Shown: positions 17,066 to 26,347, numbered from the stretch's first letter. The stretch: DNA of 36,166 bases from Paracoccaceae bacterium (GCA_947453525.1 CANGHD010000017.1:1-36166), one strand, 5' to 3'. Numbers and translations: made by a program. The notes: generated by a model from the sequence alone, not told the origin.

Positions 17066-17425
17066 ATGGACGATACGGAAGACGCGGGCCTCGACAACGG
17101 CACCGGCAAGGCCAGGCGCCCGCAACAGGTCTTTACCCTGCTGGTCGAGGTAGGGCGCAAGACAGGCGACGGTCTGCCTGACAAGGCCACCGGCGCGGGT
17201 CTGGTGATCTATGCCAGCGGAGTGGATGAGGCCGAAGCGGTGCGTGAAACCGTGGCCATCCTGAAACAGGCCGATCTGGCCCCGCTGGATGTCTCGGGCT
17301 ATGGCACGCTGGCCGAGCGGCAGGCTGCAGGCGAAGATATCGAGCCTGCGGAACTGGACCTGATGGGGCGGGCGTTGAAGGAAAATTCGGTCGTCGTCGC
17401 GCAGATGACTCCGTTCTTCGACTGA
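17066..17425 (+). CDS. Conserved-looking hypothetical protein, 119 aa
   Basis: I do not recognise a named domain. The protein is acidic and soluble, with no signal peptide or membrane segment. After a charged N-terminus comes a strand (QQVFTLLVEVGRK), then a helix in VDEAEAVRETVAILKQADL, then VSGYGTLAERQAAGEDI and a final strand NSVVVAQMTPFF. The alternating strands and helix look like a small alpha/beta fold. The start at 17066 is chosen over an in-frame start at 17015 because gaggagg lies just upstream. It is the first gene ahead of dapE (69-bp gap) and probably shares its transcript. A link to diaminopimelate metabolism is only positional. Confidence 0.75.
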   Translation: MDDTEDAGLDNGTGKARRPQQVFTLLVEVGRKTGDGLPDKATGAGLVIYASGVDEAEAVRETVAILKQADLAPLDVSGYGTLAERQAAGEDIEPAELDLMGRALKENSVVVAQMTPFFD

Positions 17426-17494
17426 ACTGACCTGCGGTGTTGCAGCACCCGGCACTTGAGACTAGGTCTGGGCGCTGTTCCAGAGGAGCCCGAA

Positions 17495-18640
17495 ATGCCC
17501 GACACCGACCCCGTGGCCCTGACCGCCGCCCTGATCCGCTGCGCCTCTGTCACGCCGGTTGAGGGTGGCACCATGGCCGTGCTGGAAACTCTGCTCGGCA
17601 ACGCCGGGTTCGCCTGTCAGCGGGTGGATCGCGGCGGCGTGGCGAACCTGTTCGCCCGCTGGGGCCGCAAAGGCGCCAACCGCAGCTTTGGCTTCAACGG
17701 CCATGTCGATGTCGTGCCGGTGGGCGATCTGGCCGCATGGACGCAGGATCCGTTCGGAGCGGCGGTTGTCGATGGCTGGATGTATGGGCGTGGGGCGACC
17801 GACATGAAATCCGGCGTTGCGGCCTTTGCGGCGGCGGCGGTGGATTTCGTGCGGAAAACACCGCCCGATGGCGCGGTGATCCTGACGATCACCGGCGACG
17901 AAGAGGGTCCTTCGGTCGATGGCACCGTGGCTTTGCTGGACTGGATGGCCCGCGAGGGCGAGCGGATGACCCATTGTCTGGTCGGAGAGCCGACCTGCCC
18001 CGAAACGTTGGGCGACATGATGAAAATCGGCCGCCGCGGGTCCTTGACGGCCTGGTTCACGGCGCAGGGCGCGCAGGGCCACTCGGCCTATCCGCACCGG
18101 GCGCGCAACCCGCTGACGGCTTTGGTCAAGCTGATGACCCGGCTGGAGGCGCAGCCGCTGGATCAGGGCACAGCGCATTTCGATGCCTCCACCCTCGCCA
18201 TCACCACGATCGACTGCGGCAATGCGGCCACCAATGTCATTCCTGCCAAAGGGAGTGCCACGGTCAACATCCGTTTCAACGATGCCCATACCGGGCAAAG
18301 CGTGACGGATTGGTTGGCCGGTCATGCACAGGCGGTCGAGCGCGAAACCGGCGTCGGGATCGGCCTGCGTGTCTCGATCTCCGGCGAAAGCTTCGTGACC
18401 GCGCCGGGGCCGTTCACCGCGCTGGTTGCGGGCGCGGTGACAGCGGAAACCGGGGTGGTGCCGCAGGCCTCGACCTCGGGCGGGACGTCGGATGCGCGGT
18501 TCGTCAAGGACCATTGCCCGGTGGTGGAGTTCGGGCTGGTCGGCCAGACGATGCATCAGGTCGACGAACGGGTGGAGGTGGCGCAGATCGTCAAGTTGAA
18601 AGCGATCTATGCCCGCATTCTGCAAGAGTATTTCGCATGA
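17495..18640 (+). CDS. dapE: Succinyl-diaminopimelate desuccinylase
   Basis: DapE hydrolyses N-succinyl-L,L-diaminopimelate, giving the precursor of lysine and of peptidoglycan cross-links. The 381-residue M20-family dinuclear zinc enzyme has the metal ligands in order: His70 and Asp72 ([10 protein letters not shown]), Asp103 ([10 protein letters not shown]), the acidic pair at 136-137 (TGDEEGPS), Glu165 (VGEPT) and a C-terminal His in [20 protein letters not shown] begins the dimerisation domain. ATG 17495 is used rather than the upstream in-frame start at 17456; gaggagcc precedes it. The stop overlaps the next start (ATGA). Confidence 0.96.
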   Translation: MPDTDPVALTAALIRCASVTPVEGGTMAVLETLLGNAGFACQRVDRGGVANLFARWGRKGANRSFGFNGHVDVVPVGDLAAWTQDPFGAAVVDGWMYGRGATDMKSGVAAFAAAAVDFVRKTPPDGAVILTITGDEEGPSVDGTVALLDWMAREGERMTHCLVGEPTCPETLGDMMKIGRRGSLTAWFTAQGAQGHSAYPHRARNPLTALVKLMTRLEAQPLDQGTAHFDASTLAITTIDCGNAATNVIPAKGSATVNIRFNDAHTGQSVTDWLAGHAQAVERETGVGIGLRVSISGESFVTAPGPFTALVAGAVTAETGVVPQASTSGGTSDARFVKDHCPVVEFGLVGQTMHQVDERVEVAQIVKLKAIYARILQEYFA

Positions 18641-19077
18641 TCTTCACGATCGAGGAAACCTGCGACATCTCCCTGTGTCGTGCCTTGCGCCGCACGGTCT
18701 TCATTGAAGAACAGGGGATCAGCGAGGCAGACGAGCTGGACGACAGGGACGACGCGGCGGTTCACCTGCTGGCGCGGGACAATACGGGTGCCTTGGGGTC
18801 GGCGCGTCTGCTGGTGGAGGATGGCACCGGCAAGATCGGTCGCGTCTGCGTCTTGCCGCAGGGCCGCGGTCGCGGCATCGGCGCGGCGCTGATCCGCGCC
18901 GGGGTGGCGCATTTCAGGCACAGGGGCGATCTGGCCACGGTCAAACTGGGCGCGCAGACCCACGCGCTGGGGTTTTATGCTGCACTTGGCTTTCACGCGG
19001 TCGGAGAGGTCTATGACGATGCCGGCATCGCGCACCAGGACATGATCCTGTCCCTTGCGGCGACGGAAGAAGGCTGA
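18637..19077 (+). CDS. GNAT-family N-acetyltransferase
   Basis: A 146-residue acyl-CoA-dependent acetyltransferase. [19 protein letters not shown] near the start matches the ElaA/YjcF-like branch. The acetyl-CoA loop is [11 protein letters not shown], and the C-terminal [20 protein letters not shown] is typical of the fold. The acceptor is unknown. Its ATG overlaps the dapE stop by four bases, so the two are translationally coupled. The C-terminal active-site strand ends in AHQDMIL. The 105-bp convergent gap to the chemoreceptor gene (19078-19182) shows no clear terminator. Confidence 0.88.
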   Translation: MIFTIEETCDISLCRALRRTVFIEEQGISEADELDDRDDAAVHLLARDNTGALGSARLLVEDGTGKIGRVCVLPQGRGRGIGAALIRAGVAHFRHRGDLATVKLGAQTHALGFYAALGFHAVGEVYDDAGIAHQDMILSLAATEEG

Positions 19078-19182
19078 CCTAGGGACCTGGCTCAGCCATG
19101 GAAAGACCGCCCCGGATCCCGCCACAGACAACACGCTCCCCCTTCGTTGGCCCAGCGCGTCCGATCCGCTGATCGAGACGCG

Positions 19183-20985
19183 TCAGGCTGAACGGGCAAG
19201 CGGCTCGCCAAAGGGGTCGACCGAAGGTCGACGGATGACGGGCGAGACAGCCCTGCCACGCGCATTGCGCAGCTTGAACTGGCAGACGAGTTTGCTCATG
19301 CCCACGGCTTCCTGGGTCAGCGACTGGGTCGCAGCCCCCGATTCCTCGACCATCGCGGCGTTGTGCTGGGTCACCTGATCCAGTTGCGCCACGCCAATGT
19401 TGATTTCGTTCAGACCTTGCGCCTGTTCATAAGACCCGGTCGCGATGTTGGACACCAGTTTCGAGATTTGCGCCACCTGTGTCACCACGTCCGACAGGGC
19501 CTTGCCGGCGCCATCGACCTGCTCCACGCCGCTGTGGACATGTTGCGAACTGGCGCTGATCAGCACCTTGATCTCCTTGGCAGCCAGTGAGGAGCGTTGC
19601 GCAAGCGCGCGCACTTCCGATGCGACCACGGCAAAGCCCCGTCCGGCATCGCCCGCCCGGGCCGCCTCCACTCCGGCGTTCAGCGCCAGAAGATTGGTCT
19701 GGAAGGCGATGTCATCGATCACGCCGATGATCTGCGAAATCTGGCTAGAGGAGGATTCGATCTCGTTCATCGCATTCACTGCACCCTGCACGACACGTCC
19801 GCTGGCCTCGACGTCGTTGCGGGCCCGCAGCACCACGGCCTCGACCTCTTTGGCATTTCCGGCGGCCGTGTTGACGCTGGCGGTCATCTCCTCCAGCGCC
19901 GCGGCGGTTTCTTCCAGCGTGGCGGCCTGAGTCTCTGTCCGCGCCGCCAAATCCTCGGACGCGCGGCTGATTTCGGAGGAGCGGGCCCGGATGCTTTCGC
20001 TGACGTCAACCAGTTGCGTGATCATCGTGCTCAGCTTCTCGACAGTGTCGTTGAAGTCCTTACGCAAGGGTTCGTAGATCTCGGAAAAGGCTTCTTCAAT
20101 CCCTTGCGACAGATTGCCCTCTGCCAGATTCCGCAGCCCCTGACCCAAGGCCGCGATCACACGCTCCCCTTCCAGTCGCAAGGCAGCCTGTTCATCCATC
20201 GCCACCTGAACCCGGTCGGAGACCGTGTCGATGTCCCGCGCAATCGCGCCGATATCATCGTCCCGGGTGATCTTGCCAATCCGGATGCCGAAATCTCCCT
20301 TGGCGACATCGCGCAGGGCCGCGCGCAACCGTTCGATCGGTTTGGAAATGCTGCGTGTCACAGTGAGAGAGCCGAACAGATTGGCGGCGGTGGTCAGGAC
20401 GGACACCCCAATCAGGATCAGCATCAGAGCCCTGTCGAACTTCAGCGCCCCGGCCGAGGTTTCTTCGCCCAGGCTCTGGATCAGATCGCCCAGACGCCCC
20501 ATCTGGCTTTCCAGGGCGTTGAACTTGGCCATGAAGCCTGGCAGTGCGGCGCGGCCCGCAATTTCGTCCGAGAAGGCCACTTGGGCCGTTCTGTCCGCCG
20601 TTGTCAGATAATCCTCGACCAGCGGGGCCATGGCTTGCAACTGGCCGCTCACCTCCATCGGGAGGTCGAGCGCGGAAAGCTGCGCAATCGAATCGCGGAA
20701 AACACCGATGTCGCCCTGCAGCTTCGATTTGAGGCCCTCGCGCTCCTCCACCAAGCCCGTGCGGCCGATCAGGATGGCGTGGATGACATCGGCTTCCACC
20801 CCCTCATGCATCATGTCCGCCATCATCTCATGATGGATGGCGGCGGTGGCAATGATCTGACGTTCCAGACCGCTGTCACTTTTCCAAAGGCCGAACAGGC
20901 CGACACCGGCCGTAATGACGACAGCCAGAGTGGAAACCAAACCAGTGGAGATGAGGCGGACCTTGATCGGAAGCGTGCGGAACAT
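19183..20985 (-). CDS. Methyl-accepting chemotaxis protein
   Basis: A 600-residue inner-membrane chemoreceptor. TM1 (about 11-33) and TM2 (about 186-208) enclose a periplasmic domain of about 150 residues, predicted helical and of the small four-helix type. A HAMP domain follows (about 207-260), then the signalling coiled coil with a methylation helix ([17 protein letters not shown], about 351-367) and a hairpin tip [16 protein letters not shown] (about 423-438), where the usual NAAVEA reads NAGVEA. The C-terminus [10 protein letters not shown] has no CheR-binding NWETF-like pentapeptide, so it may rely on other receptors for methylation. The ligand is unknown and no other che genes are in view. 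The start is ATG 20985, and it lies downstream of the aldo/keto reductase on the same strand. Confidence 0.94.
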   Translation of the reverse strand: MFRTLPIKVRLISTGLVSTLAVVITAGVGLFGLWKSDSGLERQIIATAAIHHEMMADMMHEGVEADVIHAILIGRTGLVEEREGLKSKLQGDIGVFRDSIAQLSALDLPMEVSGQLQAMAPLVEDYLTTADRTAQVAFSDEIAGRAALPGFMAKFNALESQMGRLGDLIQSLGEETSAGALKFDRALMLILIGVSVLTTAANLFGSLTVTRSISKPIERLRAALRDVAKGDFGIRIGKITRDDDIGAIARDIDTVSDRVQVAMDEQAALRLEGERVIAALGQGLRNLAEGNLSQGIEEAFSEIYEPLRKDFNDTVEKLSTMITQLVDVSESIRARSSEISRASEDLAARTETQAATLEETAAALEEMTASVNTAAGNAKEVEAVVLRARNDVEASGRVVQGAVNAMNEIESSSSQISQIIGVIDDIAFQTNLLALNAGVEAARAGDAGRGFAVVASEVRALAQRSSLAAKEIKVLISASSQHVHSGVEQVDGAGKALSDVVTQVAQISKLVSNIATGSYEQAQGLNEINIGVAQLDQVTQHNAAMVEESGAATQSLTQEAVGMSKLVCQFKLRNARGRAVSPVIRRPSVDPFGEPLARSA

Positions 20986-21109
20986 GACGGACCCTGATAT
21001 TTGGAAGCGTCCACAGCATGGGCCGGAAGTCCTTAATGATCAGCAAACCGTTTCGGCAATTTCCGCCCAATTTCGCGCATTTTGCCGCAGCCAGACGATC
21101 CAGCCCCGG

Positions 21110-22075
21110 TCAACTCGATGCGCCGGCCAGATCGGCAAGATCCGGCCCAGACAAATGCAAGGTGGCCGCAGCCACCAGATCCATCACCTGAGCCGACGTC
21201 GTGGCCGAGGCGATGGGCCCGGTCAGGCCCGGTTGGGCCGCCACCCAAGCCAAGGCAACCTGCGCCGGATTGGCACCGTGGCGCGCCGCAACGGCATCCA
21301 GCGCATCCAGAATCCGGAAGCCGCGCGGGGTCATGTAGCTGTCAAGCCGGCCCTTGCGGGTCTTGCCCGCCGTCGCCCCTGCGCTGCGGTACAGGCCGGA
21401 CAGAAAACCCGAGGCGAGGCCGTAATAGGGGATGACCCCCAGCCCCTCGGCCCGGCACAGGTCAAGCAGGGGGCCTTCGAGCGAGGTGCGGTCATAAAGG
21501 TTGTATTCGGGCTGGATCGAGGAATAACGCGGCAAATTCTCGCGGTCCGCCGTCGCAAGGGCGGCTTGCAACTGCGCCACGCTGAAATTCGACGCGCCGA
21601 TCGAGCGCACCTTGCCCGCCGTGATCAGCCGGTCATAGGCAGCAAGCGTCTCTTCGTGCGGGGTCGCATCGTCGGGGCGATGCGAGAAGTAATGGTCGAT
21701 TGTCTCGATCCCCAGACGCTTCAAGCTGGCGTCGACAGCCTGTTCGATCCAGCGCGCCGAAAGGCCCGTCGCAGGAAGGCCTGCGGCGTCCAGTCCCATG
21801 TCAGAACCGACCTTGGTGATCACCACGACGTCGTCGCGCTTGCCCGGACGCGCCTTCAGCCAGCGCCCGATGACGCTTTCGCTTTCCCCACCCTGATGCC
21901 CCGGCGCCCAGCGCGAATAGACATCCGCCGTGTCGATGGCATTCAGCCCGGCCTCGGTGGCTGCATCCAGCACGGCGAAGCTGGCGGCTTCGTCGGCGGA
22001 CCAGCCAAAGACATTGCCGCCGAGGATCACCGGGGCGACAGACAGGCCAGATGTGCCGAGGGGACGATGCTGCAT
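21110..22075 (-). CDS. Aldo/keto reductase family oxidoreductase
   Basis: A 321-residue (beta/alpha)8 NADPH-dependent oxidoreductase. The catalytic tetrad is visible: Asp and Tyr in AIDTADVY, Lys in VITKVG, and His in YFSHRPDD. IGASNFSVAQL and IQPEYNLYDR are family blocks that shape the barrel, and the C-terminal region has the usual cofactor-binding segment. It resembles the AKR11/12-like bacterial branch acting on aldehydes or sugars. The start is ATG 22075, with an aggag five bases upstream. It lies downstream of the tRNA-Arg gene but is separated from it by a terminator, so it should have its own promoter in 22076-22183, where no strong one is seen. The substrate is unknown. Confidence 0.92.
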   Translation of the reverse strand: MQHRPLGTSGLSVAPVILGGNVFGWSADEAASFAVLDAATEAGLNAIDTADVYSRWAPGHQGGESESVIGRWLKARPGKRDDVVVITKVGSDMGLDAAGLPATGLSARWIEQAVDASLKRLGIETIDHYFSHRPDDATPHEETLAAYDRLITAGKVRSIGASNFSVAQLQAALATADRENLPRYSSIQPEYNLYDRTSLEGPLLDLCRAEGLGVIPYYGLASGFLSGLYRSAGATAGKTRKGRLDSYMTPRGFRILDALDAVAARHGANPAQVALAWVAAQPGLTGPIASATTSAQVMDLVAAATLHLSGPDLADLAGASS

Positions 22076-22183
22076 GGGAACTCCTGATACGATTCGGGCT
22101 GGGGTTCAGTTGGTTAACGCGGTCAACCTATGCCAAAATCAGCGGCCCGCCAGCGCCATCCACGACCCTTTGGTACAAAACGA

Positions 22184-22215
22184 AAAAGGCTTGAGCACCG
22201 CTGCCCAAGCCTTTT
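22184..22215 (-). terminator. Intrinsic terminator of tRNA-Arg
   Basis: A perfect 10-bp stem joins AAAAGGCTTG (22184-22193) and CAAGCCTTTT (22206-22215) across a 12-nt loop. Read on the minus strand it ends in a U-run (22183-22187), just after the tRNA 3' end at 22224. A textbook Rho-independent terminator. Confidence 0.9.
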
Positions 22216-22223
22216 GATTTCAC

Positions 22224-22300
22224 TGGTGCGCTCGGAGCGATTCGAACGCCCGACCCTTAGATTCGTAGTCTAATGCTCTATCCAGCTGAGCTACGAGCGC
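22224..22300 (-). tRNA. tRNA-Arg (anticodon ACG)
   Basis: A 77-nt cloverleaf on the minus strand. The acceptor stem is GCGCTCG / CGAGCGC with discriminator A and an encoded CCA. The D-stem is GCTC/GAGC, the anticodon stem TTAGA/TCTAA with loop CTACGAA (anticodon ACG at 22264-22266), and the T-loop TTCGAAT. A34 would be edited to inosine by TadA to read CGU, CGC and CGA. No attachment-site duplication or integrase is seen beside it. Confidence 0.96.
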
Positions 22301-22354
22301 ACTGTGGAGGGGGATTTAGACGGAGCGTCGGGGGTTTGCAAGGGCCAAAGCGCA

Positions 22355-23770
22355 TTAACTGGTCTGATCGCCCGGACCTATCGCCTTGGGCAGGCGGATG
22401 ACAAATTCGGTGCCCTCGGCATCGCTGCGCGTCAGTTCCAGCCGCCCGCCATGGCCTCGCACCAGTTCTGCAGCTATGGCTAGGCCCAGACCCGTGCCAC
22501 CTGCCCGCGCGCCACCCTGAAAGGCCGCGAACAAATGGTCACGCGCCTTGGGTGGCAGGCCGGGGCCGGAGTCGCCTACGATGATCCACCATTCCCCGTC
22601 GTTTTCCCCGCCAGAGATTTCAATCGTACCGTCGCGCCCGGTCGCCTCGATGGCTTGGCGGGCGTTTCGGACGAGGTTGGAGAGAACCCGGTGCAATTGT
22701 TCCTCATCGGCGCGGACTGTCAGGCCGGGGGCCACGTCAATCAGGCAAGTGACGAGGCCGGGACCGGCCAAGCCTTCGCCGTCGATCAGGTCCTCCACCC
22801 AAGGCCGCAGGGCGAAGCGGGTCAGGCGGGGGGGGGCTTCCTCGGCCTTGCCGAAGGCTAGGGTGGCTTCGCAGAGGTTCACCGCCCGGCTGATCGAGTT
22901 CACCAGCTTGGGGGCAGCGCGGGCCACGGCAGGGTCGGCGCTGCCTTCGATCCGGTCGGCGAAAAGTTGCGCCGTGGTCAGGATGTTGCGCAGGTCATGG
23001 GCGATCTTGGCCACGGCCCCGCCAAGCTGCGCCAGACGCTCCTTCTGGCGCAGCGCGCTGGTCAGCTGGGTCTGCATGCTTTGCAAAGCTTCTTCGGCGA
23101 CGCGCAGTTCCACGACGCCTGCGGTGGGTTCGATGACCCGCCGGGCATCCTCGGGTGCCTCGGCATAGGCCTGCATGTGACGCACGACGCGCCGGATCGG
23201 CAACACCATCAACTGCCGCACCGCCGTGAACAGCAAGACCGCCGTCACCGCAGAAATCAGCGCCGACAAGGCGAGAATCCGCAGACCATAATCCACCATC
23301 GCGGTCCGCAACGGTCCTGTCTGCATCGTGATCTCGATCAGAATGCCGCCGTCCTGCACCGGAAAGCCGATCACCCGGATCACGGCGCTTTTGGTCTGCC
23401 ACAGCGTTGCCGCCGCATCGCGGATCAACTCCCACGGGCCAGCCTCGCGCAGGTCATAGGTGGCCGCGATGGGCGAGGGGATGGGCGAGGACAGCACAAG
23501 CTGCCGCACCTGATCGCGGCGCAGAACGATGTTGTAAGCCTCGGCATTCTTCAGAAGTTCCGTGGCAAGACCGGGCGAGACCGTGTCTGGCGCCGCCAAT
23601 TGCGCCAGCGAGGCGATCTGCGCCAGTTTGAGCCGCGTCAGCAGGAAATCAGCCCGGTAACGCGCGATGGAGGGGACGAAGATCATCACCTCGGCCAGCA
23701 GGACAAAGGCCACGGTCAGCAGCAGAAAACGCCCCGACAGCGTGTTGAAGAACCTGCCTCTGTCCCGCAC
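22355..23770 (-). CDS. Membrane sensor histidine kinase
   Basis: A 471-residue two-component kinase. TM1 (about 13-35) and TM2 (about 164-187) flank a periplasmic sensor of about 125 residues. A HAMP-like linker follows, then the HisKA domain with phospho-accepting His258 in AKIAHDLRN, and the HATPase domain: N-box NLVRNARQAIE, G1 GDSGPGLP and G2 GGTGLGLAIA. There is no receiver domain and no response regulator next to it, so its partner is elsewhere. The start is GTG 23770, 15 bp after the stop of the MerA-like gene, which makes it the third gene of that operon. The HDLRN form of the H-box differs from the common HELRT/HEIRN. The signal is unknown; redox or membrane stress is a guess from context. 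Confidence 0.9.
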   Translation of the reverse strand: MRDRGRFFNTLSGRFLLLTVAFVLLAEVMIFVPSIARYRADFLLTRLKLAQIASLAQLAAPDTVSPGLATELLKNAEAYNIVLRRDQVRQLVLSSPIPSPIAATYDLREAGPWELIRDAAATLWQTKSAVIRVIGFPVQDGGILIEITMQTGPLRTAMVDYGLRILALSALISAVTAVLLFTAVRQLMVLPIRRVVRHMQAYAEAPEDARRVIEPTAGVVELRVAEEALQSMQTQLTSALRQKERLAQLGGAVAKIAHDLRNILTTAQLFADRIEGSADPAVARAAPKLVNSISRAVNLCEATLAFGKAEEAPPRLTRFALRPWVEDLIDGEGLAGPGLVTCLIDVAPGLTVRADEEQLHRVLSNLVRNARQAIEATGRDGTIEISGGENDGEWWIIVGDSGPGLPPKARDHLFAAFQGGARAGGTGLGLAIAAELVRGHGGRLELTRSDAEGTEFVIRLPKAIGPGDQTS

Positions 23771-23785
23771 CCGACCAAAACCCCC

Positions 23786-25198
23786 TTACGGCAGGACCTT
23801 CTGAATGATCCTGACAACACTCTTGATCATAGGGCTATCAAAGAGGCGCGGGGAAAAATAGGCTCCTGCGGCACGTTTGGCGATTTCACCCAAGGTTGGG
23901 TAGGGGGCGACCATACCCGCTATGCCGGAAAGCTTGACGCGGGCCGACAGAGCCAGCACCCAGAGGCCGATCTGCTCGCCCGCATGCGCGCCGACGAGGG
24001 TGGCGCCTGCAGGCTTGCCCTTGACGATCATCAGTTTAAGGAAGCCTTCCGTGGTCTCATCTGTCACGGCGCGGTCCATTTGGGCGAAATCAACCCGCTG
24101 AACGGTCAATGCCGCACCATGGGCTTTGCGAGCCTCGCCCTCGGTCAGGCCGATCTGGGCGAGTTCGGGTTCGGTATAGGTGACGCGCGGGATTGGCGCG
24201 CTGGCCCTGGCGGGTAGGCCAAGAACCGCCTGCCGCAGGACAATGCCCGCATGATAAGCCGCCAGATGAGTGAATTGCCCCCGGCCGGCCGCATCGCCAA
24301 TCGCAAAAACCCGACGGTTGGAGGTGCGCAAGCTGGCATCGACCACCACGCCGGCCTCGTTGACCGCGACACCCGCCGCCTCGGGCTCTAGCCGCGTGAG
24401 CGCCGCGCGTCGGCCCAGGGCGAGCAACAGGTGGCTGCCCTCATGCCCGGTGCCGTCCGACAGGTTCAGCACAAATCCTTCGGACGTCGGGGCGACCGAA
24501 ACGGCCGTCCGTCCCTCAAGGATCATCACCCCTTCAGCACGCAGTCGGGCCGTGACAACCGCAACCGCCTCGGGATCATCCTGCCCCATCATCCGGCTGC
24601 GGACTATGATGGTGACCTGAGCGCCCAACCGCCGGAACGCCTGCGCCATCTCGGTGGCGACCGGACCGCCGCCCAGGATGACGAGGTGGCGGGGCAGTTC
24701 GGCGAGCGTGAAGAGGGTTTCATTGGTGTGATAGCGCACGGCGTCAAGCCCGGGCAGGTCCGGCACGATCGCATGCGCCCCGGTGGCAATGACGAAGCGG
24801 CGCGCCGTGATGGTTTGTCCCGCCGCCTCGATCCGGTCCGGTCCGGTGAACCGTGCCCAGTCTCGGATGACACGCACACCCAGTCTCTCAAACCGCTCCT
24901 GGCTGTCGTGCGGGGCTATCGTGGCGATGGAGCCGCGCACATGCGCCATGACCGCCCCGAAATCCACCGCTGGCGCGCTCGCGGCCACGCCGAGGCCGCC
25001 TTGCCGCACCGCCTGCGCCACCTTGGCCGCTGCCAGCAGTGCCTTCGACGGCACACAGCCGTAGTTGAGGCAATCGCCCCCCATCTCGCCGCCTTCGATG
25101 AGGGTGACCCTGGCCCCCAGTTGCACGGCACCCGACGCTATGACCAGCCCGCCGGAGCCTGCGCCTATGACGCAAAGGTCGGTGTCAAACCGTGCCAC
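23786..25198 (-). CDS. FAD-dependent pyridine nucleotide-disulfide oxidoreductase, MerA-like
   Basis: A 470-residue flavoprotein of the lipoamide dehydrogenase/glutathione reductase/MerA superfamily. The FAD-binding motif is GAGSGG (12-17) and the redox disulfide is GGDCLNYGCVPSK (Cys43, Cys48). A second dinucleotide motif is VILGGGPVATEMAQAF, and FAIGDAAG is the second FAD motif. At the dimer interface the usual HxHPTxxE, with the catalytic His, reads APYPTLGE, as in the mercuric reductase branch. There is no N-terminal heavy-metal domain and no C-terminal Cys pair, so mercury reduction is unlikely. It starts at GTG 25198, one base after the TVP38 stop codon, so it is tightly coupled to that membrane gene. 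The substrate is unknown. Confidence 0.9.
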   Translation of the reverse strand: MARFDTDLCVIGAGSGGLVIASGAVQLGARVTLIEGGEMGGDCLNYGCVPSKALLAAAKVAQAVRQGGLGVAASAPAVDFGAVMAHVRGSIATIAPHDSQERFERLGVRVIRDWARFTGPDRIEAAGQTITARRFVIATGAHAIVPDLPGLDAVRYHTNETLFTLAELPRHLVILGGGPVATEMAQAFRRLGAQVTIIVRSRMMGQDDPEAVAVVTARLRAEGVMILEGRTAVSVAPTSEGFVLNLSDGTGHEGSHLLLALGRRAALTRLEPEAAGVAVNEAGVVVDASLRTSNRRVFAIGDAAGRGQFTHLAAYHAGIVLRQAVLGLPARASAPIPRVTYTEPELAQIGLTEGEARKAHGAALTVQRVDFAQMDRAVTDETTEGFLKLMIVKGKPAGATLVGAHAGEQIGLWVLALSARVKLSGIAGMVAPYPTLGEIAKRAAGAYFSPRLFDSPMIKSVVRIIQKVLP

Positions 25199-25199
25199 A

Positions 25200-25937
25200 T
25201 CAACCCTTTCGACTGTTGTACAACTTGATCCCCAGCGGCAGCGCCGCCAGGACGGCCAAACCGATCAGCGGCAGGCCGAATTCGGGAGTAAGCAGGATGT
25301 GCAGGTTCGGATGCTCGCCCCGGGCAAAGACATCGCCCAGACCAGCGCCCAGTTGGGTATAGACCAGATCGGCCGGGATGATGCCGAAGAAGGTCGTGAT
25401 GGCAAAGGTCCAGAATCGGATGCCAACCAGCGCTGGCACCAGATTGGCCACGAAGAACGGCATCACCGGGATCAGCCGCATGGTCAGAAGCACAGTGATC
25501 TGATGCTCTTTCAGCGCGCCTTGCAGGCGGGCCACGGCGCCGCCCCGCGCCTCGATCCGCTCGGCAATATCATGGCCGAACCCGGTCCGCGCCGCCAGGA
25601 AAACGACCAGAGCGCCGGCGGTTGCCGCGATCACGTTGTAGACAACACCCGGAAACAGCCCGAACAGGAAGCCGCCCGCCATCGTCAGGATGACGGCACC
25701 CGGGACCGAGATGATCACGACCAGTGTGTAGATCAGAATGAACCCCACACTGGTCGCCAGATAATGCGCATCCCGCAGCGCAATCAGGCTTGCCCGGTTC
25801 TGCTCCAGCCGGTCAAAGCTCAGCCAATGACGCAAAAACACCAGGGCCAGCACGGCCGCCAGCGCAATCAGCAGAATCGGGGCTCTGCGCAGAAGCCGAG
25901 AGGTGAGGCTGTCCGTTGGTGTCATGGGGATCGTCAT
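25200..25937 (-). CDS. TVP38/TMEM64 family membrane protein
   Basis: A 245-residue inner-membrane protein related to DedA and VTT-domain proteins, a group linked to lipid scrambling or transport and to membrane homeostasis. Hydrophobic segments include residues about 18-37, 65-85, 88-115 and several in the C-terminal half. The family core is SVPGAVILTMAGGFLFG, then AARTGFG, and later RLIPVMPFFVANLVPALVG. The start is ATG 25937, though ATG 25925 is possible. It is the first gene of a three-gene operon with the MerA-like flavoprotein and the histidine kinase. Fusions of a TVP38 domain to such a flavoprotein exist in other bacteria, which supports a joint function. Confidence 0.9.
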   Translation of the reverse strand: MTIPMTPTDSLTSRLLRRAPILLIALAAVLALVFLRHWLSFDRLEQNRASLIALRDAHYLATSVGFILIYTLVVIISVPGAVILTMAGGFLFGLFPGVVYNVIAATAGALVVFLAARTGFGHDIAERIEARGGAVARLQGALKEHQITVLLTMRLIPVMPFFVANLVPALVGIRFWTFAITTFFGIIPADLVYTQLGAGLGDVFARGEHPNLHILLTPEFGLPLIGLAVLAALPLGIKLYNSRKG

Positions 25938-26116
25938 TCCTTGCCCTACCCTACATGGGGTTCAAGATAGGTCGTTTGCCAGATGGTTCACGCTGACATG
26001 ACCGCGAGAGGATAGCGGATCGGCAAAAAGGTGACGAAGGCGGGCTCATTGAGCCTATCCGCAAAAGGCTGACAGTCCAAGGTGACAGAAATGTTGCAAC
26101 GATCCACCGGGCGTCG

Positions 26117-26144
26117 TTGACTTGGGCCCCAACCCTGCTTAAAG
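26117..26144 (+). promoter_or_regulatory. Candidate promoter of rpmH-rnpA-yidD
   Basis: TTGACT (26117-26122) and TTAAAG (26139-26144) are 16 bp apart. The leader from here to the rpmH start is about 65 nt. In the rest of the 275-bp gap (25938-26212) no DnaA boxes or other sites were found. Confidence 0.45.
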
Positions 26145-26212
26145 GACGGGCCTCAAAGTGAAGTGCCTTCCGAATCCATCCGGGTTTGGGGCTAAGTCTG
26201 ATGGAGATCGCG

Positions 26213-26347
26213 ATGAAGCGTACGTTCCAACCGTCGAACCTGGTTCGCGCCCGCCGCCACGGCTTCCGCGCCCGTATGGCGACCAAGGGTGGCCGTCTTG
26301 TGCTGAATGCCCGCCGCGCACGTGGCCGCAAGAAGCTGTCGGCCTAA
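26213..26347 (+). CDS. rpmH: 50S ribosomal protein L34
   Basis: The 44-residue product begins [20 protein letters not shown] and ends GRKKLSA, with the highly basic, Arg-rich body of L34. L34 is part of the large ribosomal subunit. The ATG at 26213 follows ggagatcgcg. It is the first gene of the conserved group rpmH-rnpA-yidD, with 42 bp to rnpA. Confidence 0.98.
   Translation: MKRTFQPSNLVRARRHGFRARMATKGGRLVLNARRARGRKKLSA

Noticed and set aside
19597-20997. 466-residue ORF opposite the chemoreceptor
   Set aside because: It is the antisense shadow of a gene with clear MCP motifs, and shows no recognisable domain or ribosome binding site.
22224-22300. tRNA-Arg as an integration site
   Set aside because: No integrase, no duplicated 3' end of the tRNA and no change of gene content nearby.
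20915-24217. Plus-strand ORFs at 20915-22087 and 22967-24217
   Set aside because: They run antisense to the aldo/keto reductase, the histidine kinase and the flavoprotein. They are products of high GC content.
23786-25198. True mercuric reductase
   Set aside because: No N-terminal metal-binding domain, no C-terminal Cys pair and no mer genes nearby.
25938-26212. Replication origin near rpmH
   Set aside because: rpmH lies near dnaA in some bacteria, but no dnaA gene, DnaA boxes or A/T-rich unwinding region are present.
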